Source: Paracoccaceae bacterium
Lineage (GTDB): Bacteria; Pseudomonadota; Alphaproteobacteria; Rhodobacterales; Rhodobacteraceae
DNA length: 64,000 bases
Assembly: GCA_017510335.1 (NCBI GenBank)
Contig: JAFWNM010000004.1
Coordinates: 1 to 64,000 of the forward strand
Direction of reading: 5' to 3'
Every line of letters begins with the position of its first letter. The stretch's first letter is position 1. The notes under the pieces are model-generated. The model had not been told where the DNA came from. It worked only from the letters and a program-made list of their open reading frames with translations, and did no database searches. Positions 1 through 8,157 of this stretch are shown here, in pieces. Made by a program: the position numbers and the translations under genes.

Positions 1-29
1 CCACTGCTCGACCCCTGAGCTACCCGGGC
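1..29 (-). tRNA. 5' part of a tRNA, cut by the window edge (possibly tRNA-Phe)
   Basis: Read on the minus strand, the sequence begins with a 7-nt acceptor strand GCCCGGG, then TAGCTCAG and GAGCA, the standard order of acceptor strand and D-arm. The anticodon lies outside the window, so the identity cannot be read. A tRNA-Phe is suggested by the GCCCGGG acceptor strand and by my recollection that tRNA-Phe follows yacG in Rhodobacteraceae. This is inference only. Confidence 0.7.
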
Positions 30-138
30 ACGGGTGTGTGTGTGTCACACGACACGCAACTTGTTTGCGTTGGGTGGGCGCTTCTTATGTCAGGGAAATC
101 GCACTGTCCAGAGGGTTGTTGAAAAAACGCGCGGATAA

Positions 139-327
139 TCATCGGGAATAATCCGGGGGCCTGTCGGACGGGTCCATATCGGGCACGTCCTCTTGCTCTG
201 ACACGGGGATGGCATAGCCGCCGCCCAGCCAGCGCGCCAGATCGACATCGGCGCAGCGCTGCGAACAAAACGGCCTGAGCGCCGGCGTGGGCTTGCGTTT
301 ACAGATGGGGCAGCGTGCTACAGACAT
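139..327 (-). CDS. yacG: DNA gyrase inhibitor / zinc-binding protein YacG
   Basis: A 62-residue protein beginning [12 protein letters not shown] with a second pair FCSQRCADVDLARW. This C-x2-C ... C-x3-C arrangement is the zinc-finger pattern of the YacG family, and the conserved DLARWLGG and YAIP segments follow. In E. coli YacG binds GyrB and inhibits gyrase. The ATG chosen gives the family N-terminus; longer readings add an unrelated extension. It overlaps the 3' end of rng by 10 nt, so the two are probably translationally coupled in the infA-maf-rng-yacG operon. Confidence 0.93.
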   Translation of the reverse strand: MSVARCPICKRKPTPALRPFCSQRCADVDLARWLGGGYAIPVSEQEDVPDMDPSDRPPDYSR

Positions 328-1352
328 GCCGACAATGCCACGCGGTCGCGCTTGCGCGTCAATTCGAAATTGCCAAGTGGTGTCCACCCGGCCAGCACTG
401 TATCGCGCCCATCGCGCCGGAATGCCGCTTGCAGGGACTGTTCCAGAACCTGCCTGTCCTTCTTGGCGCAAGGGGCGAAATCAATCATCACCTGCCCGCC
501 CAAACCGCGCAGGCGCAACTGCCGGGGCAGATCGCGCACACAGGCAATATTGGCCTTCAGCCCGGCAGCGGGGCTGGTGTCGGGGCCAGTGTTGACATCG
601 ACCGTCACAAAAGCGCGCGTCACCTCAATATGCATATGTGCGCCCCCTGACAGGGGCACATGGGCGCGTTGCAAGGTGTCGATGGCCTCGATCACATTAT
701 GGCGCTGGAAACTGCCCGCGGTATCATCCAGTGTGTCGGGCATGGCCCAGTCCCGCCAGGCGGCCATATGCGGCCCGACCGCCGCGACAAGGCATTCCGG
801 CACGCCTGCATGATCGGCCAGCACCTGTTCGGCCAGGCCGCGCATCTGGGCAATATCTTCGATGATGGTCTGATCATCCGCATCCGCGCAGGCCGACCGC
901 AGAATAAGCCCCATATGCGTTTGGGCGCCCGCCATCGCGCTTTGGGCCAGGTCTGTCAGAACGGCGCGGATCGCATCATCGCCAATCTGGCGGGAAATAT
1001 TCAGGCCCGGTGCGTCAGGTGTTACAATCGCATACCGGCTTTTGAACAGCAGGCGGGTTGTCACGGGAATTGCCTTGCCCTGTTCGGCCAGTCCCGACAC
1101 CTGAACCAGCACCGGATCACCGGGGCGCAGGCCCTTGGTCTGGCGCAAAAAGCCGCGCAGGCCATCCGGCAAATCCACAAACGCGCCGCCCAACCCCTTG
1201 ACGGGGCGCCCCATCTTGCCGCGCAAAATGGTTTCTGGCGCCAGCACCCCATCGGGCAGCGCCACAACAATATCTTCCAGTTGCCCGTCAATCATCAGGG
1301 CGGCGGCTTCCTTGCCATGAATATGGTCAAGGGCAATCACACTGCCTTTCAT
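318..1352 (-). CDS. rng: Ribonuclease E/G family protein (short form)
   Basis: A 344-residue RNase E/G family endoribonuclease, acting on structured or A/U-rich single-stranded RNA. The catalytic-core signatures are present: VTVDVNTG carries the first metal-binding Asp, and [18 protein letters not shown] the second conserved Asp. The protein is much shorter than E. coli RNase E or RNase G. It lacks the C-terminal scaffold and a clear Zn-link CPxC motif, a reduced architecture I recall from other Rhodobacteraceae. It overlaps maf by 4 nt and yacG by 10 nt. It is probably not the main RNase E, which would be encoded elsewhere. Confidence 0.9.
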   Translation of the reverse strand: MKGSVIALDHIHGKEAAALMIDGQLEDIVVALPDGVLAPETILRGKMGRPVKGLGGAFVDLPDGLRGFLRQTKGLRPGDPVLVQVSGLAEQGKAIPVTTRLLFKSRYAIVTPDAPGLNISRQIGDDAIRAVLTDLAQSAMAGAQTHMGLILRSACADADDQTIIEDIAQMRGLAEQVLADHAGVPECLVAAVGPHMAAWRDWAMPDTLDDTAGSFQRHNVIEAIDTLQRAHVPLSGGAHMHIEVTRAFVTVDVNTGPDTSPAAGLKANIACVRDLPRQLRLRGLGGQVMIDFAPCAKKDRQVLEQSLQAAFRRDGRDTVLAGWTPLGNFELTRKRDRVALSACL

Positions 1353-1924
1353 GGCGCATCCCTTGTGTCATAGCCCGCCGCATGCAGCAGCGTCATGGTT
1401 TCTGCCGCGGGCAACCCCATAACACCCGTATAAGACCCCGATATCCAAGAAATGAACGCCCCGCCACGGCCCTGAATGGCGTATCCGCCTGCCTTGCCCT
1501 GCCATTCGCCGGACGCAAGATACCCATTGAGGTCATCATCGGACAAACGCTTCATCTTCACACTGGTCACCTGGGTGCGCAGCCAATGGCGGTCACCGCG
1601 CCGCAGGGCGACTGCAGTAATCACGCTATGGCGTCGTCCGCCAAGTTTCAGCAAAAACTCGGCTGCCTGTGCAGCATCGCGCGGTTTGCCCAGAATGCGG
1701 CGCCCAAGGGCCACAGTCGTATCGGCGCAAAGGACGATGTCATCGGGGTCAGACGCGAGTGCATCCAGCTTGGCGCGCGTGACCCGTTCACAATAGGGCC
1801 GCGGCAATTCCTGTGCATGCGGGGTTTCGTCAATATCAGCCGCGGTTATCGCATCAGGCACAATACCAAGCTGCGCCAGAATTTCGCGTCGTCGCGGACT
1901 TGCAGACCCAAGAATAAGGCGCAT
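1349..1924 (-). CDS. maf: Maf family nucleoside triphosphate pyrophosphatase
   Basis: A 191-residue Maf-like protein. It opens with [14 protein letters not shown], the family signature SxSPRR, and carries CADTTVALG and ILGKP, the usual nucleotide-binding segments. Maf proteins hydrolyse non-canonical or modified NTPs to NMPs and have been linked to septum control. It sits 3 nt downstream of infA and overlaps rng by 4 nt (ATGA), so it is in the middle of a tight operon. Confidence 0.95.
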   Translation of the reverse strand: MRLILGSASPRRREILAQLGIVPDAITAADIDETPHAQELPRPYCERVTRAKLDALASDPDDIVLCADTTVALGRRILGKPRDAAQAAEFLLKLGGRRHSVITAVALRRGDRHWLRTQVTSVKMKRLSDDDLNGYLASGEWQGKAGGYAIQGRGGAFISWISGSYTGVMGLPAAETMTLLHAAGYDTRDAP

Positions 1925-1927
1925 GCC

Positions 1928-2146
1928 TTATTTGAAACGGTAGTTGATACGACCCTTGGTCAGGTCATAGGGGGTCATTTCAACTTGAACCTTGTCGCCG
2001 ACCAGAACACGGATGCGGTTCTTGCGCATCTTGCCTGCCATATGTGCGTTGATCTCATGGCCGTTTTCCAGCTCGACCCGAAACGTCGCATTTGGCAGGA
2101 GCTCCTTCACGACGCCTGGGAATTCGAGCAGTTCTTCCTTGGCCAT
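1928..2146 (-). CDS. infA: Translation initiation factor IF-1
   Basis: A 72-residue protein with the single OB-fold sequence of IF-1: [13 protein letters not shown] at the start, [22 protein letters not shown] in the middle, and [13 protein letters not shown] at the end. The length is exactly that of the family. IF-1 binds the A site of the 30S subunit during initiation. It is the first gene of infA-maf-rng-yacG and is preceded by a recognisable promoter. Confidence 0.98.
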   Translation of the reverse strand: MAKEELLEFPGVVKELLPNATFRVELENGHEINAHMAGKMRKNRIRVLVGDKVQVEMTPYDLTKGRINYRFK

Positions 2147-2188
2147 GGTGACTCCGTACTTAAAGACAGCGCAGAATTGCGCGTCGCT

Positions 2189-2217
2189 TAGATGATCCCA
2201 ATTCGGGCCTTTTTCAA
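2189..2217 (-). promoter_or_regulatory. Sigma70-type promoter of the infA operon
   Basis: On the minus strand TTGAAA is followed by a 17-nt spacer and CATCTA, a good -35/-10 pair. It lies about 43 nt upstream of the infA start codon. The -35 box overlaps the last codons of the nitrilase gene, so infA-maf-rng-yacG probably has its own promoter in addition to any read-through. Confidence 0.55.
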
Positions 2218-3110
2218 GCGCTATATGGCGGTTTCACCACCTGTATTCCAGACAAAAGGCGGTTTTTCTGTTCATTCCAATGCGCGTGGTTCAAAACCGC
2301 ACCTTCGCGGCGCACCCGCGAGATAGTGGCGGAATCGATTTGCGCGCACGCCCAGCCGGGCTGGTTCAGTGCCGTTTGCGCCAGTATTCCGGTTTCAGGA
2401 AAGCCCAGGTCAGGCGGGCCATAGACCGCCGCAGCGCCGGTGTTCATGTCCACAGCAGGGCACCACGGGGCCGCGCCCACAGTTGGCGCATGCACCACGA
2501 TGCACTGGTTTTCCAGCGCGCGCGCCATTGCCCCCACCTTCACGCGTGTATATCCCGCCAGTGCTTCGGTGCAGGACGGGGCCAGCAGAATTTCCGCGCC
2601 CGCCTCCACCAAGGCGCGCGCCAGAAGGGGGAATTCGCTGTCATAGCAGATGATGATCCCGATTTTCCCCAAGGCTGTGTCGAAGACCCAAAGCCCCTGC
2701 CCCGGCACAATGTCCCAGTCTTCGCGTTCAAACCGCGTCATGATCTGTTTGTCCTGATGGCCGATGACCCCATCAGGCCCATACAGAACCGCCCGGTTGA
2801 CTGGCCGCGCGCCCCCCGCCATGGCAGGGCCACTGCCCCCAAGGATATGCACGCCATACTGTGCGGCCAAACGGCAATGCAACGCCGTGACCGCTGCGTG
2901 ATGGGACATGACCTCATGCAACCCCGCTTCCAGATCGGCGGCAACAGCGGCGCCCCCAAGGCTGGCCAGTTCCATGGCCGCGTATTCCGGAAATACCAGC
3001 AAATCCGCACCATGGGCCACCGCGCGTGCAACCCAGTCCGTCAGTTTGCGGTCATAGGCGTCCCAATCGGGCAGAAAATCCAGCGGATAGGCGGCAGCCG
3101 CAATTTTCAT
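2214..3110 (-). CDS. Carbon-nitrogen hydrolase (nitrilase superfamily)
   Basis: A 298-residue nitrilase-superfamily enzyme, hydrolysing a C-N bond in an amide or nitrile. The catalytic triad is visible: Glu in [12 protein letters not shown], Lys in [12 protein letters not shown], and the nucleophile Cys in [13 protein letters not shown]. There is no signal peptide, so it is cytoplasmic. The start overlaps the stop of the GNAT gene by 4 nt. Nitrilase and GNAT domains are known to occur side by side or fused, so the two may modify and hydrolyse the same small molecule. The substrate cannot be read from sequence. Confidence 0.9.
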   Translation of the reverse strand: MKIAAAAYPLDFLPDWDAYDRKLTDWVARAVAHGADLLVFPEYAAMELASLGGAAVAADLEAGLHEVMSHHAAVTALHCRLAAQYGVHILGGSGPAMAGGARPVNRAVLYGPDGVIGHQDKQIMTRFEREDWDIVPGQGLWVFDTALGKIGIIICYDSEFPLLARALVEAGAEILLAPSCTEALAGYTRVKVGAMARALENQCIVVHAPTVGAAPWCPAVDMNTGAAAVYGPPDLGFPETGILAQTALNQPGWACAQIDSATISRVRREGAVLNHAHWNEQKNRLLSGIQVVKPPYSA

Positions 3111-3694
3111 AAGCGTTTCATCCAGAATTGCAGGGGTTTGGCGCTTTCATCCTGTTGCCCGACATCGCGCCAGTGAAACTGCGCAACGACCCCGGGCAAG
3201 GGGGCATAGCCACGCTTGCGCCAAAAGCCGTCCAGCGGTGTGTAACTTGCAGGGCGCGCGGGGTGATCGTGGGGTCGCACCACACTGCAAAACGCCACCG
3301 CCCGAAGGCCCAGGGCGCGCGCATGCGCTTCGCGCAGGTCAAAGAAAAGGTGCCCTGCCCCCTGCCTGCGATATTGCGCCAACAATACCGATTCCGCACA
3401 ATAGAAGATTTGCGACATGTCCTGCGCACTGTCCGCGAAGGCCGCCGCAAATTCGTCATCCGCATCAGCCATGGGCAGGCCGGTTGCCGCCCCCACAAGG
3501 GCCGCCCCGTCAAAAGCCGCAACCACAACAGCGCGCGGATTGTCACGATACACACGCAAATAGCCGCGTTCATAGTCCAGATCGCCATCGTATAAATAAG
3601 GCCAGTCGCGGAACACCCTGATACGCAACGCCGCCAGCCCCTCAATAACCGGGTCAATATCAGCCCCGGACAATGCCAGACACCGAAGGCTCAT
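3107..3694 (-). CDS. GNAT family N-acetyltransferase
   Basis: A 195-residue GNAT protein. The acetyl-CoA-binding motif A appears as LAQYRRQGAGHLFFDLRE, following a beta strand ending in CAESVL, and the C-terminal part contains the GFWRKRGY segment seen in GNATs. It overlaps the upstream SnoaL-like gene and the downstream nitrilase gene by 4 nt each, so all three are translationally coupled. It resembles the GNAT partners of nitrilases rather than ribosomal-protein acetylases. The acceptor substrate is unknown. Confidence 0.85.
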   Translation of the reverse strand: MSLRCLALSGADIDPVIEGLAALRIRVFRDWPYLYDGDLDYERGYLRVYRDNPRAVVVAAFDGAALVGAATGLPMADADDEFAAAFADSAQDMSQIFYCAESVLLAQYRRQGAGHLFFDLREAHARALGLRAVAFCSVVRPHDHPARPASYTPLDGFWRKRGYAPLPGVVAQFHWRDVGQQDESAKPLQFWMKRL

Positions 3695-4089
3695 GCGGAA
3701 ACCTGTGAAATCCAGTCCTGAAGGTTGTAATAGGTCGTAATGCGCGTGATCTTGTCGCCCTTCAGCGTAAAGAACGACCCCGCCGGCAGAACATATGTCT
3801 GCCCCGTGGCCTCTGGCAGGCCGGGATCGGTTTGCAGGTATTCGCCGTGCACTGTGAATTCAGCCGCCGCGCGCGTGCCGTGGTCATTGACGAAAATCAC
3901 CATATCGCGCAGCTGTTCCCGGTAGCTGACCCCCATATGCGCGCAGAATTCGGCAAACAGGGCGCGGCCCTTGCGCATCTCGCCTTGATTGACGAAATGT
4001 TCCACATCATCGCTGACCAGCGCCAGCATGGTGTCAGTGTCGCCTGTGTTGAACGCTTCGAAATAGCGGTTAATGATTTCCCGGCTCAT
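3691..4089 (-). CDS. SnoaL-like / ketosteroid-isomerase-related protein
   Basis: A 132-residue protein of the NTF2-like fold: an N-terminal helix (REIINRYFEAFNTGDTDTMLALVSDDVEHFVNQG), then a mostly beta C-terminal half ending with TTYYNLQDWISQV. This matches SnoaL_2-type, ketosteroid-isomerase-related proteins, which either catalyse reactions on small hydrophobic substrates or only bind ligands. It is the first gene of a coupled trio with the GNAT and nitrilase genes. No catalytic residues can be assigned with confidence. Confidence 0.82.
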   Translation of the reverse strand: MSREIINRYFEAFNTGDTDTMLALVSDDVEHFVNQGEMRKGRALFAEFCAHMGVSYREQLRDMVIFVNDHGTRAAAEFTVHGEYLQTDPGLPEATGQTYVLPAGSFFTLKGDKITRITTYYNLQDWISQVSA

Positions 4090-4092
4090 GGT

Positions 4093-4551
4093 CTACCTTT
4101 CTGTTGGTGGCCCAAATCTGGCCAGCAGGCGCTCCTTGATCTGGTCGCGGGTCTGGCGGTACGCGTCCAGCTTGGCCTCTCGCGTTTCGCCCAGACCTGA
4201 CGGGTCCATGATCGGCCAGTATTCCACATCGATATGGGCAAAGCGCGTCAATTCCAGCGCCTGGCGCTGGCTGGCGGGGGACAGCGCGATAATCAGGTCA
4301 AACCCGCCCAGATCATCGCCCCATTCGATCATTTCATCAAAAGACCGTGCACGATGGTGGTCCAGTTCAACCCCGTCTTCTGCACTGACCGCAATGGAAA
4401 AGCCGTCAATGTCACGGTCGCTTTTGACGCCCGCAGATTGCACATAGGCGCGCTGCCCATACATTTTTTTCATCAATCCTTCTGCGATGGGCGAACGCAC
4501 GGAATTGTGGTCGCAACAAAACAATATCGAAGAAGGAATGCAATGCACCAT
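4093..4551 (-). CDS. Low-molecular-weight phosphatase family protein
   Basis: A 152-residue protein with the CX5R loop of LMW protein tyrosine phosphatases near the N-terminus (CDHNSVRSPIAEG, nucleophile about Cys13, Arg19) and the general-acid segment MDPSGLGE. The second Cys of the usual CxGNxCR loop is replaced by Val, as in the phosphatase/arsenate-reductase-like subfamily found in alphaproteobacteria. Its ATG directly follows the TGA of the UPF0262 gene. A protein phosphotyrosine substrate is possible, but the substrate is unproven. Confidence 0.87.
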   Translation of the reverse strand: MVHCIPSSILFCCDHNSVRSPIAEGLMKKMYGQRAYVQSAGVKSDRDIDGFSIAVSAEDGVELDHHRARSFDEMIEWGDDLGGFDLIIALSPASQRQALELTRFAHIDVEYWPIMDPSGLGETREAKLDAYRQTRDQIKERLLARFGPPTER

Positions 4552-5031
4552 TCAGCCCCCGAAATGCAGAACACAAACCAGGGTAAACAGGCGGCGCGCG
4601 GTCGGGGTGTCCATCTCGGCCTTGCCTTCAAGGCGTTCTTGCAAAATGCGCGCGCCTTCGTTGTGGATGCCGCGCCGCGCCATGTCGATGGCTTCTATCT
4701 GGCTGGGTGGCAGGCGTTTGACCGCATCAAAATAGCTGCCGCAAATCTGGTAGTAATCCTTGACCACCTGCCGGAACGGCCCAAGTGACAGTTGCAATTC
4801 GCCCAGTTGCGCGCCACTTTCGTCCTTGATTTCTATGACAAGCCGCCTGTCACGAATACCAAGCCGCATCGCAAATGGGCCTTCGGGCGCGGCCTTGCCA
4901 TCGCGGGCAATCAGGCAAAAGCTGTTGTCTTCCAGCAGGTCGAACACTGCAACCTTGCGTTCCTGCTCAACCTCTGGTGTGGGGGTCGGCAATCCGCAAT
5001 CATCGATATCTATCTGGCAAATCCGGCTCAT
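4552..5031 (-). CDS. UPF0262 family protein
   Basis: A 159-residue protein recognised as the alphaproteobacterial UPF0262 family, which has no known function. Characteristic segments are ERKVAVFDLLEDNSF, GPFAMRLGIRDRRLVIEI and LGPFRQVVKDYYQICGSYF. No signal peptide or membrane segment is visible. It usually lies between hisD and the LMW phosphatase gene. Here the phosphatase follows directly, but no hisD lies upstream; an ArsR regulator takes its place after a gap of about 170 bp. Confidence 0.9.
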   Translation of the reverse strand: MSRICQIDIDDCGLPTPTPEVEQERKVAVFDLLEDNSFCLIARDGKAAPEGPFAMRLGIRDRRLVIEIKDESGAQLGELQLSLGPFRQVVKDYYQICGSYFDAVKRLPPSQIEAIDMARRGIHNEGARILQERLEGKAEMDTPTARRLFTLVCVLHFGG

Positions 5032-5198
5032 CGTCGCTCTTTACACTGGTGCATGGCAATTAGATGCCCCGTCCTGACACCATGTGCAAGACGCTAAACC
5101 AGTTCCAGCACCGACGCAGCCGGGATTTGGGCACCCCAAAACCTTGTACCGTCCCTGCAGGCGCAGCCCCCACAATGCGCCCCGCATGACCTGCGCGC

Positions 5199-5567
5199 CT
5201 ATTTCTTCGCGTTGGCGCAGAACATGTCATAGACAACTTCGATAATGCGCGCGGCGCGCTGGTCGTGCAGCGAATAATAGATGGTCTTGCCATCCCGCCG
5301 GCACGACACCAGACCTTCCAACCGCAAACGCGCCAATTGCTGGCTGACTGCGGCCTGTCGGGACTGCAAAAGCTGTTCCAGCTCTGTCACCGATTTTTCG
5401 CCAGAGGACAGGTGGCACAAAATCATCAGCCGCCCCTCATGGGCCAGCGCCTTCAGGAAATTCGACGCCGCCTGCGCCTGTTCGTTCATATCCAGAGGGG
5501 CGACCCCCTCGGGGCTGTCATCGCGCATCTCAAGCAGATCGTCTGCGATGGTGCTGTCAAGCTTCAT
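5199..5567 (-). CDS. ArsR/SmtB family regulator, SqrR/BigR-like thiol sensor candidate
   Basis: A 122-residue winged-helix regulator: the core ASNFLKALAHEGRLMILCHLSSGE is followed by the recognition helix SRQAAVSQQLARLRLEGLV and the wing SCRRDGKTIYYSL. Cys51 (ILCHL) and Cys117 (YDMFC) are 66 residues apart, the spacing of the two redox cysteines of SqrR (Cys41/Cys107), a persulfide sensor in Rhodobacter. There is no metal-binding ELCVCDL motif, so an arsenic or metal sensor is less likely. No sulfide-oxidation gene is adjacent, so the target is unknown. A third Cys (89) sits in the wing. Confidence 0.85.
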   Translation of the reverse strand: MKLDSTIADDLLEMRDDSPEGVAPLDMNEQAQAASNFLKALAHEGRLMILCHLSSGEKSVTELEQLLQSRQAAVSQQLARLRLEGLVSCRRDGKTIYYSLHDQRAARIIEVVYDMFCANAKK

Positions 5568-5750
5568 GGCTCACCTCTAGGACCCCGACAAAGGCTGGCC
5601 GGGTCGCAGCCGCACGCGACATTGCGCACAACAATTGCATTAAAACGAATATGTAGGGAATTCCCCGCCGAATGCAAGCAACACAGAAGAACATGCGCAG
5701 AACCTGGCCCAAAATAGCCGCTATTGTCCGAAATCATGCAATCGCTAACG

Positions 5751-5783
5751 AAAAGCGCCCGCCGAAACCTGTTCAGCGGGCGC
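5751..5783 (-). terminator. Rho-independent terminator of the rpsF-rpsR-rplI operon
   Basis: An 8-bp perfect stem, GCGCCCGC paired with GCGGGCGC around a 13-nt loop, is followed on the minus strand by TTTT. It lies about 20 nt past the rplI stop codon, the expected place for the end of this ribosomal protein operon. Confidence 0.8.
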
Positions 5784-5804
5784 CCCGGTCACATCAAGAC
5801 GATC

Positions 5805-6392
5805 TTAGTCTTCGCGGGAATCGTCATCATCCATACCGGCAGCGCCGATATCGTCAAACAATTCCGAGATTTCGAATTCGGCAGCGGCTTCTTCTTCAGC
5901 AGCCAGTTCCTGAATCGATTTACCCGATGCCTGCAGCGTTGCTTCTTCAACCGAACGGGCCACGTTCAGCTGAATTGTCGCTTCAACTTCAGGGTGCAGC
6001 GACAATGTTGCCGCATGCAGACCAAGCGATTTGATCGGCGTGGGAATGACAACCTGACGGCGTTCAATGGTAACGCCAGCTTCAGCCAGCAGGTCGGTCA
6101 CATCGCGCGGGCTGACAGAACCATACAGCGCGCCGCCATCAGACGCCTGACGGATCACGACATAGGTTTCGCCATCCAGACGCTCGGCCACGGCCTGTGC
6201 TTCCTTGCGGGTCTCAAGGTTCTGCACTTCCAGTTCCGCCTTGCGGGACTCGAAGGATTTGATGTTGTCATCAGACGCGCGAAGCGCCTTGCCTTGCGGC
6301 AGCAGATAGTTACGCGCGTAACCGGGCTTGACGTTCACAACGTCGCCCATCTGGCCCAGCTTGGCCACGCGTTCAAGAAGGATCACTTGCAT
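5805..6392 (-). CDS. rplI: 50S ribosomal protein L9
   Basis: A 195-residue L9. It starts [34 protein letters not shown], the N-terminal rRNA-binding domain, followed by the long helix and a C-terminal domain. Compared with the 149 residues of E. coli L9 it has an acidic tail rich in Glu and Asp ([19 protein letters not shown]), an extension common in alphaproteobacteria. It is the last gene of rpsF-rpsR-rplI. Confidence 0.97.
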   Translation of the reverse strand: MQVILLERVAKLGQMGDVVNVKPGYARNYLLPQGKALRASDDNIKSFESRKAELEVQNLETRKEAQAVAERLDGETYVVIRQASDGGALYGSVSPRDVTDLLAEAGVTIERRQVVIPTPIKSLGLHAATLSLHPEVEATIQLNVARSVEEATLQASGKSIQELAAEEEAAAEFEISELFDDIGAAGMDDDDSRED

Positions 6393-6404
6393 GTCTCGTT
6401 CTCC

Positions 6405-6632
6405 TTATTTCACAGCGTAAGGCAGAAGTGCCAGGAAGCGGGCGCGCTTGATGGCGCGGGCCAGTTCACGCTGTTTCTTTGCAGAAACGGCCGTGATACG
6501 CGATGGCACGATCTTGCCGCGCTCCGAGATGTAGCGCTGAAGCAGGCGTGTGTCCTTGTAGTCGATCTTGGGCGCATTCTCGCCAGAGAAGGGGCACACT
6601 TTGCGACGGCGGAAAAATGGTTTTGCAGCCAT
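6405..6632 (-). CDS. rpsR: 30S ribosomal protein S18
   Basis: A 75-residue S18: [17 protein letters not shown] at the N-terminus, then [43 protein letters not shown], the conserved rRNA-binding helix region. S18 heterodimerises with S6, whose gene lies 19 nt upstream, on the platform of the 30S subunit. Confidence 0.98.
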   Translation of the reverse strand: MAAKPFFRRRKVCPFSGENAPKIDYKDTRLLQRYISERGKIVPSRITAVSAKKQRELARAIKRARFLALLPYAVK

Positions 6633-6651
6633 GTCTTATACTCCTACTGAA

Positions 6652-7005
6652 TCAGGACGCACGACGACGCGGTTCGCGCTCGTCACGTTTCTGCATCTGG
6701 GCAGAAGGCCCTTCTTCATGGGCTTCGACCTTGACTGTCAGAACCCGCATCACGTCATCATGCAAACGCATCAGGCGTTCCATTTCCTGCACGGCGCTGG
6801 CAGGCGCATCGGTGCGCAGGAAGGCATAATGCCCTTTGCGGTTCTTGTTGATCTTGTAGGCCATCGTCTTGACGCCCCAATACTCGTGTTCCACGAGTTT
6901 TCCGCCATTATCGGCCAGAATTGCGCCAAAATGTTCGATCAGCGCTTCGGCCTGTGTGTTCGACAGATCCTGACGCGCGATCATGACATGCTCGTATAGC
7001 GGCAT
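6652..7005 (-). CDS. rpsF: 30S ribosomal protein S6
   Basis: A 117-residue S6: MPLYEHVMIARQDLSNTQAEALIEHF, then EYWGVKTMAYKINKNRKGHYAFLRTDAP, and a basic tail (KRDEREPRRRAS). The ATG was chosen because GGAG lies at good spacing upstream and homologues begin MPLYEHV; a longer reading would add about 68 unrelated residues. It is the first gene of the S6-S18-L9 operon. Confidence 0.97.
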   Translation of the reverse strand: MPLYEHVMIARQDLSNTQAEALIEHFGAILADNGGKLVEHEYWGVKTMAYKINKNRKGHYAFLRTDAPASAVQEMERLMRLHDDVMRVLTVKVEAHEEGPSAQMQKRDEREPRRRAS

Positions 7006-7266
7006 GCGATCTCCAATCATATATGTGGTGCATTTCAAAAGGCGGGCCATCTTTCCACCCCCACCTACGAGAGCTGCACCGGTTCCATTGCTCGTGGAAA
7101 GACTGGGTTGCCTTACGGCAGTTGGTCTGGCCATGCAAGGGGCATTCACCCCGACCACAGCGCGAAGGTGGCATGTATTGGCGCTAACGCAGATTGCGCC
7201 GCTTGCCATACCGGCGAAGTTTCAGCATAACCAACAGCAACGGTTTGCAAACAAGAGGGGTCCATC

Positions 7267-7842
7267 ATGGCTCATACTACACCCTTGGTCACGGCACTTG
7301 GCGGCAATGACACCATTGCGCGCAAGGTGGCGATGGTTCTGTTCGGTTCGGTTCTGGTGGCCATGTCCGCACAGATCAGCGTGCCGATGTTTCCGGTGCC
7401 TATGACCCTTCAGACACTTGTTATCTCTCTGATCGGGCTGACCTATGGCTCGCGGCTGGCGGCGGCAACGCTGGTCACCTATCTGGCGCAAGGCGCGATG
7501 GGCTTTCCGGTGTTTGCAGGTGGCGCGGCAGGGGCTGTGCATCTGGTTGGTCCCACCGGCGGCTTTCTGGTGGGTTTTGTGGCCATGGCATGGCTGACAG
7601 GTTTTCTGGTGGAACGCGGCATGAACCGTGGTTTCGCGCGCTTGTTCCTTGCTGCACTGGTTCCAGCGCTTTTGCTGTTCATCCCCGGCGTTTTGTGGCT
7701 GTGGGTCATCACCCCGCTTGACCTTGAAGCGGCCTTCATGGCGGGTGCGCTGCCGTTCCAGTTAGGCGGCGTCGTGAAATCTGCTGTGGCTGCGCTGATT
7801 GCCACAGGCGCATGGGCGGCGCTGAAATCGCGCGTTGGCTAA
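7267..7842 (+). CDS. bioY: Biotin transporter BioY (S component)
   Basis: A 191-residue polytopic membrane protein with about six hydrophobic segments. BioY hallmarks are QISVPMFPVPMTLQTLVISLIGLTYG near the N-terminus and the GxxGFPVFAGGAAG / VGPTGGFLVGF loop. It takes up biotin, alone or with an energising ECF module; no bioMN genes are adjacent here. It is transcribed away from rpsF and ends in a strong terminator, so it is a single-gene unit. I see no BioR-type operator upstream. Confidence 0.95.
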   Translation: MAHTTPLVTALGGNDTIARKVAMVLFGSVLVAMSAQISVPMFPVPMTLQTLVISLIGLTYGSRLAAATLVTYLAQGAMGFPVFAGGAAGAVHLVGPTGGFLVGFVAMAWLTGFLVERGMNRGFARLFLAALVPALLLFIPGVLWLWVITPLDLEAAFMAGALPFQLGGVVKSAVAALIATGAWAALKSRVG

Positions 7843-7864
7843 GGTATTGCAAAAAAACACAAAA

Positions 7865-7890
7865 GGCGGGCCATGTGCCCGCCTTTTTTA
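7865..7890 (+). terminator. Rho-independent terminator after bioY
   Basis: A 7-bp perfect stem, GGCGGGC / GCCCGCC with loop CATGT, is followed by TTTTTT. A run of A before the stem could make it work in both directions. It starts 22 nt after the bioY stop codon. Confidence 0.88.
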
Positions 7891-7898
7891 TACCGAAC

Positions 7899-8145
7899 TT
7901 GGCCTATTGCGGACATTCGCGCTTGGATCAAGCCCGCACCAGCGGCGGGCCGGGGTCTGCCGGTCCCACGCTAGAGAAATTCATTTTATGCAGGCGGCAT
8001 ACTCCTGAGTTGAAAGGCTTGGCATGTCGCTGGCGAAATCGGCAGGCCGCGGGACGGCCCGCCGATGGTGCGGCGGCCTTTGCTCCGCACCTTGGGCATT
8101 CCCCAATTTCAGCTTCGGGCCATTCCTTCCCGCATTTCCGCATCC
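7899..8145. repeat. Dispersed repeat, copy 1, with imperfect terminal inverted repeats
   Basis: About 247 bp that reappear, about 75-80 % identical by eye, in the same orientation at 42531-42785. Long identical blocks include TTGGATCAAGCCCGCACCAG, AGGCGGCATACTCCTG, GCTGGCGAAATCGGCAGGCC and GACGGCCCGCCGATGGTGCG. The ends carry TGCGGACATT (from 7908) and a partly matching inverted TCCGCA (to 8142). Minus-strand reading frames in the two copies share a 50-residue C-terminal block, but a 7-nt insertion breaks the frame further upstream, so I do not call a gene. It fills most of the 315-bp gap between bioY and the DUF1284 gene. Confidence 0.85.
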
Positions 8146-8157
8146 CGGCACCCTGCC

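Noticed and set aside
33-46. TG dinucleotide run next to the tRNA
   Set aside because: Only about six repeats; common by chance and with no sign of a function.
7006-7266. Leader peptide or riboswitch between rpsF and bioY
   Set aside because: No aptamer motif, BioR site or convincing short ORF was found in these 261 bp; probably just divergent promoters.
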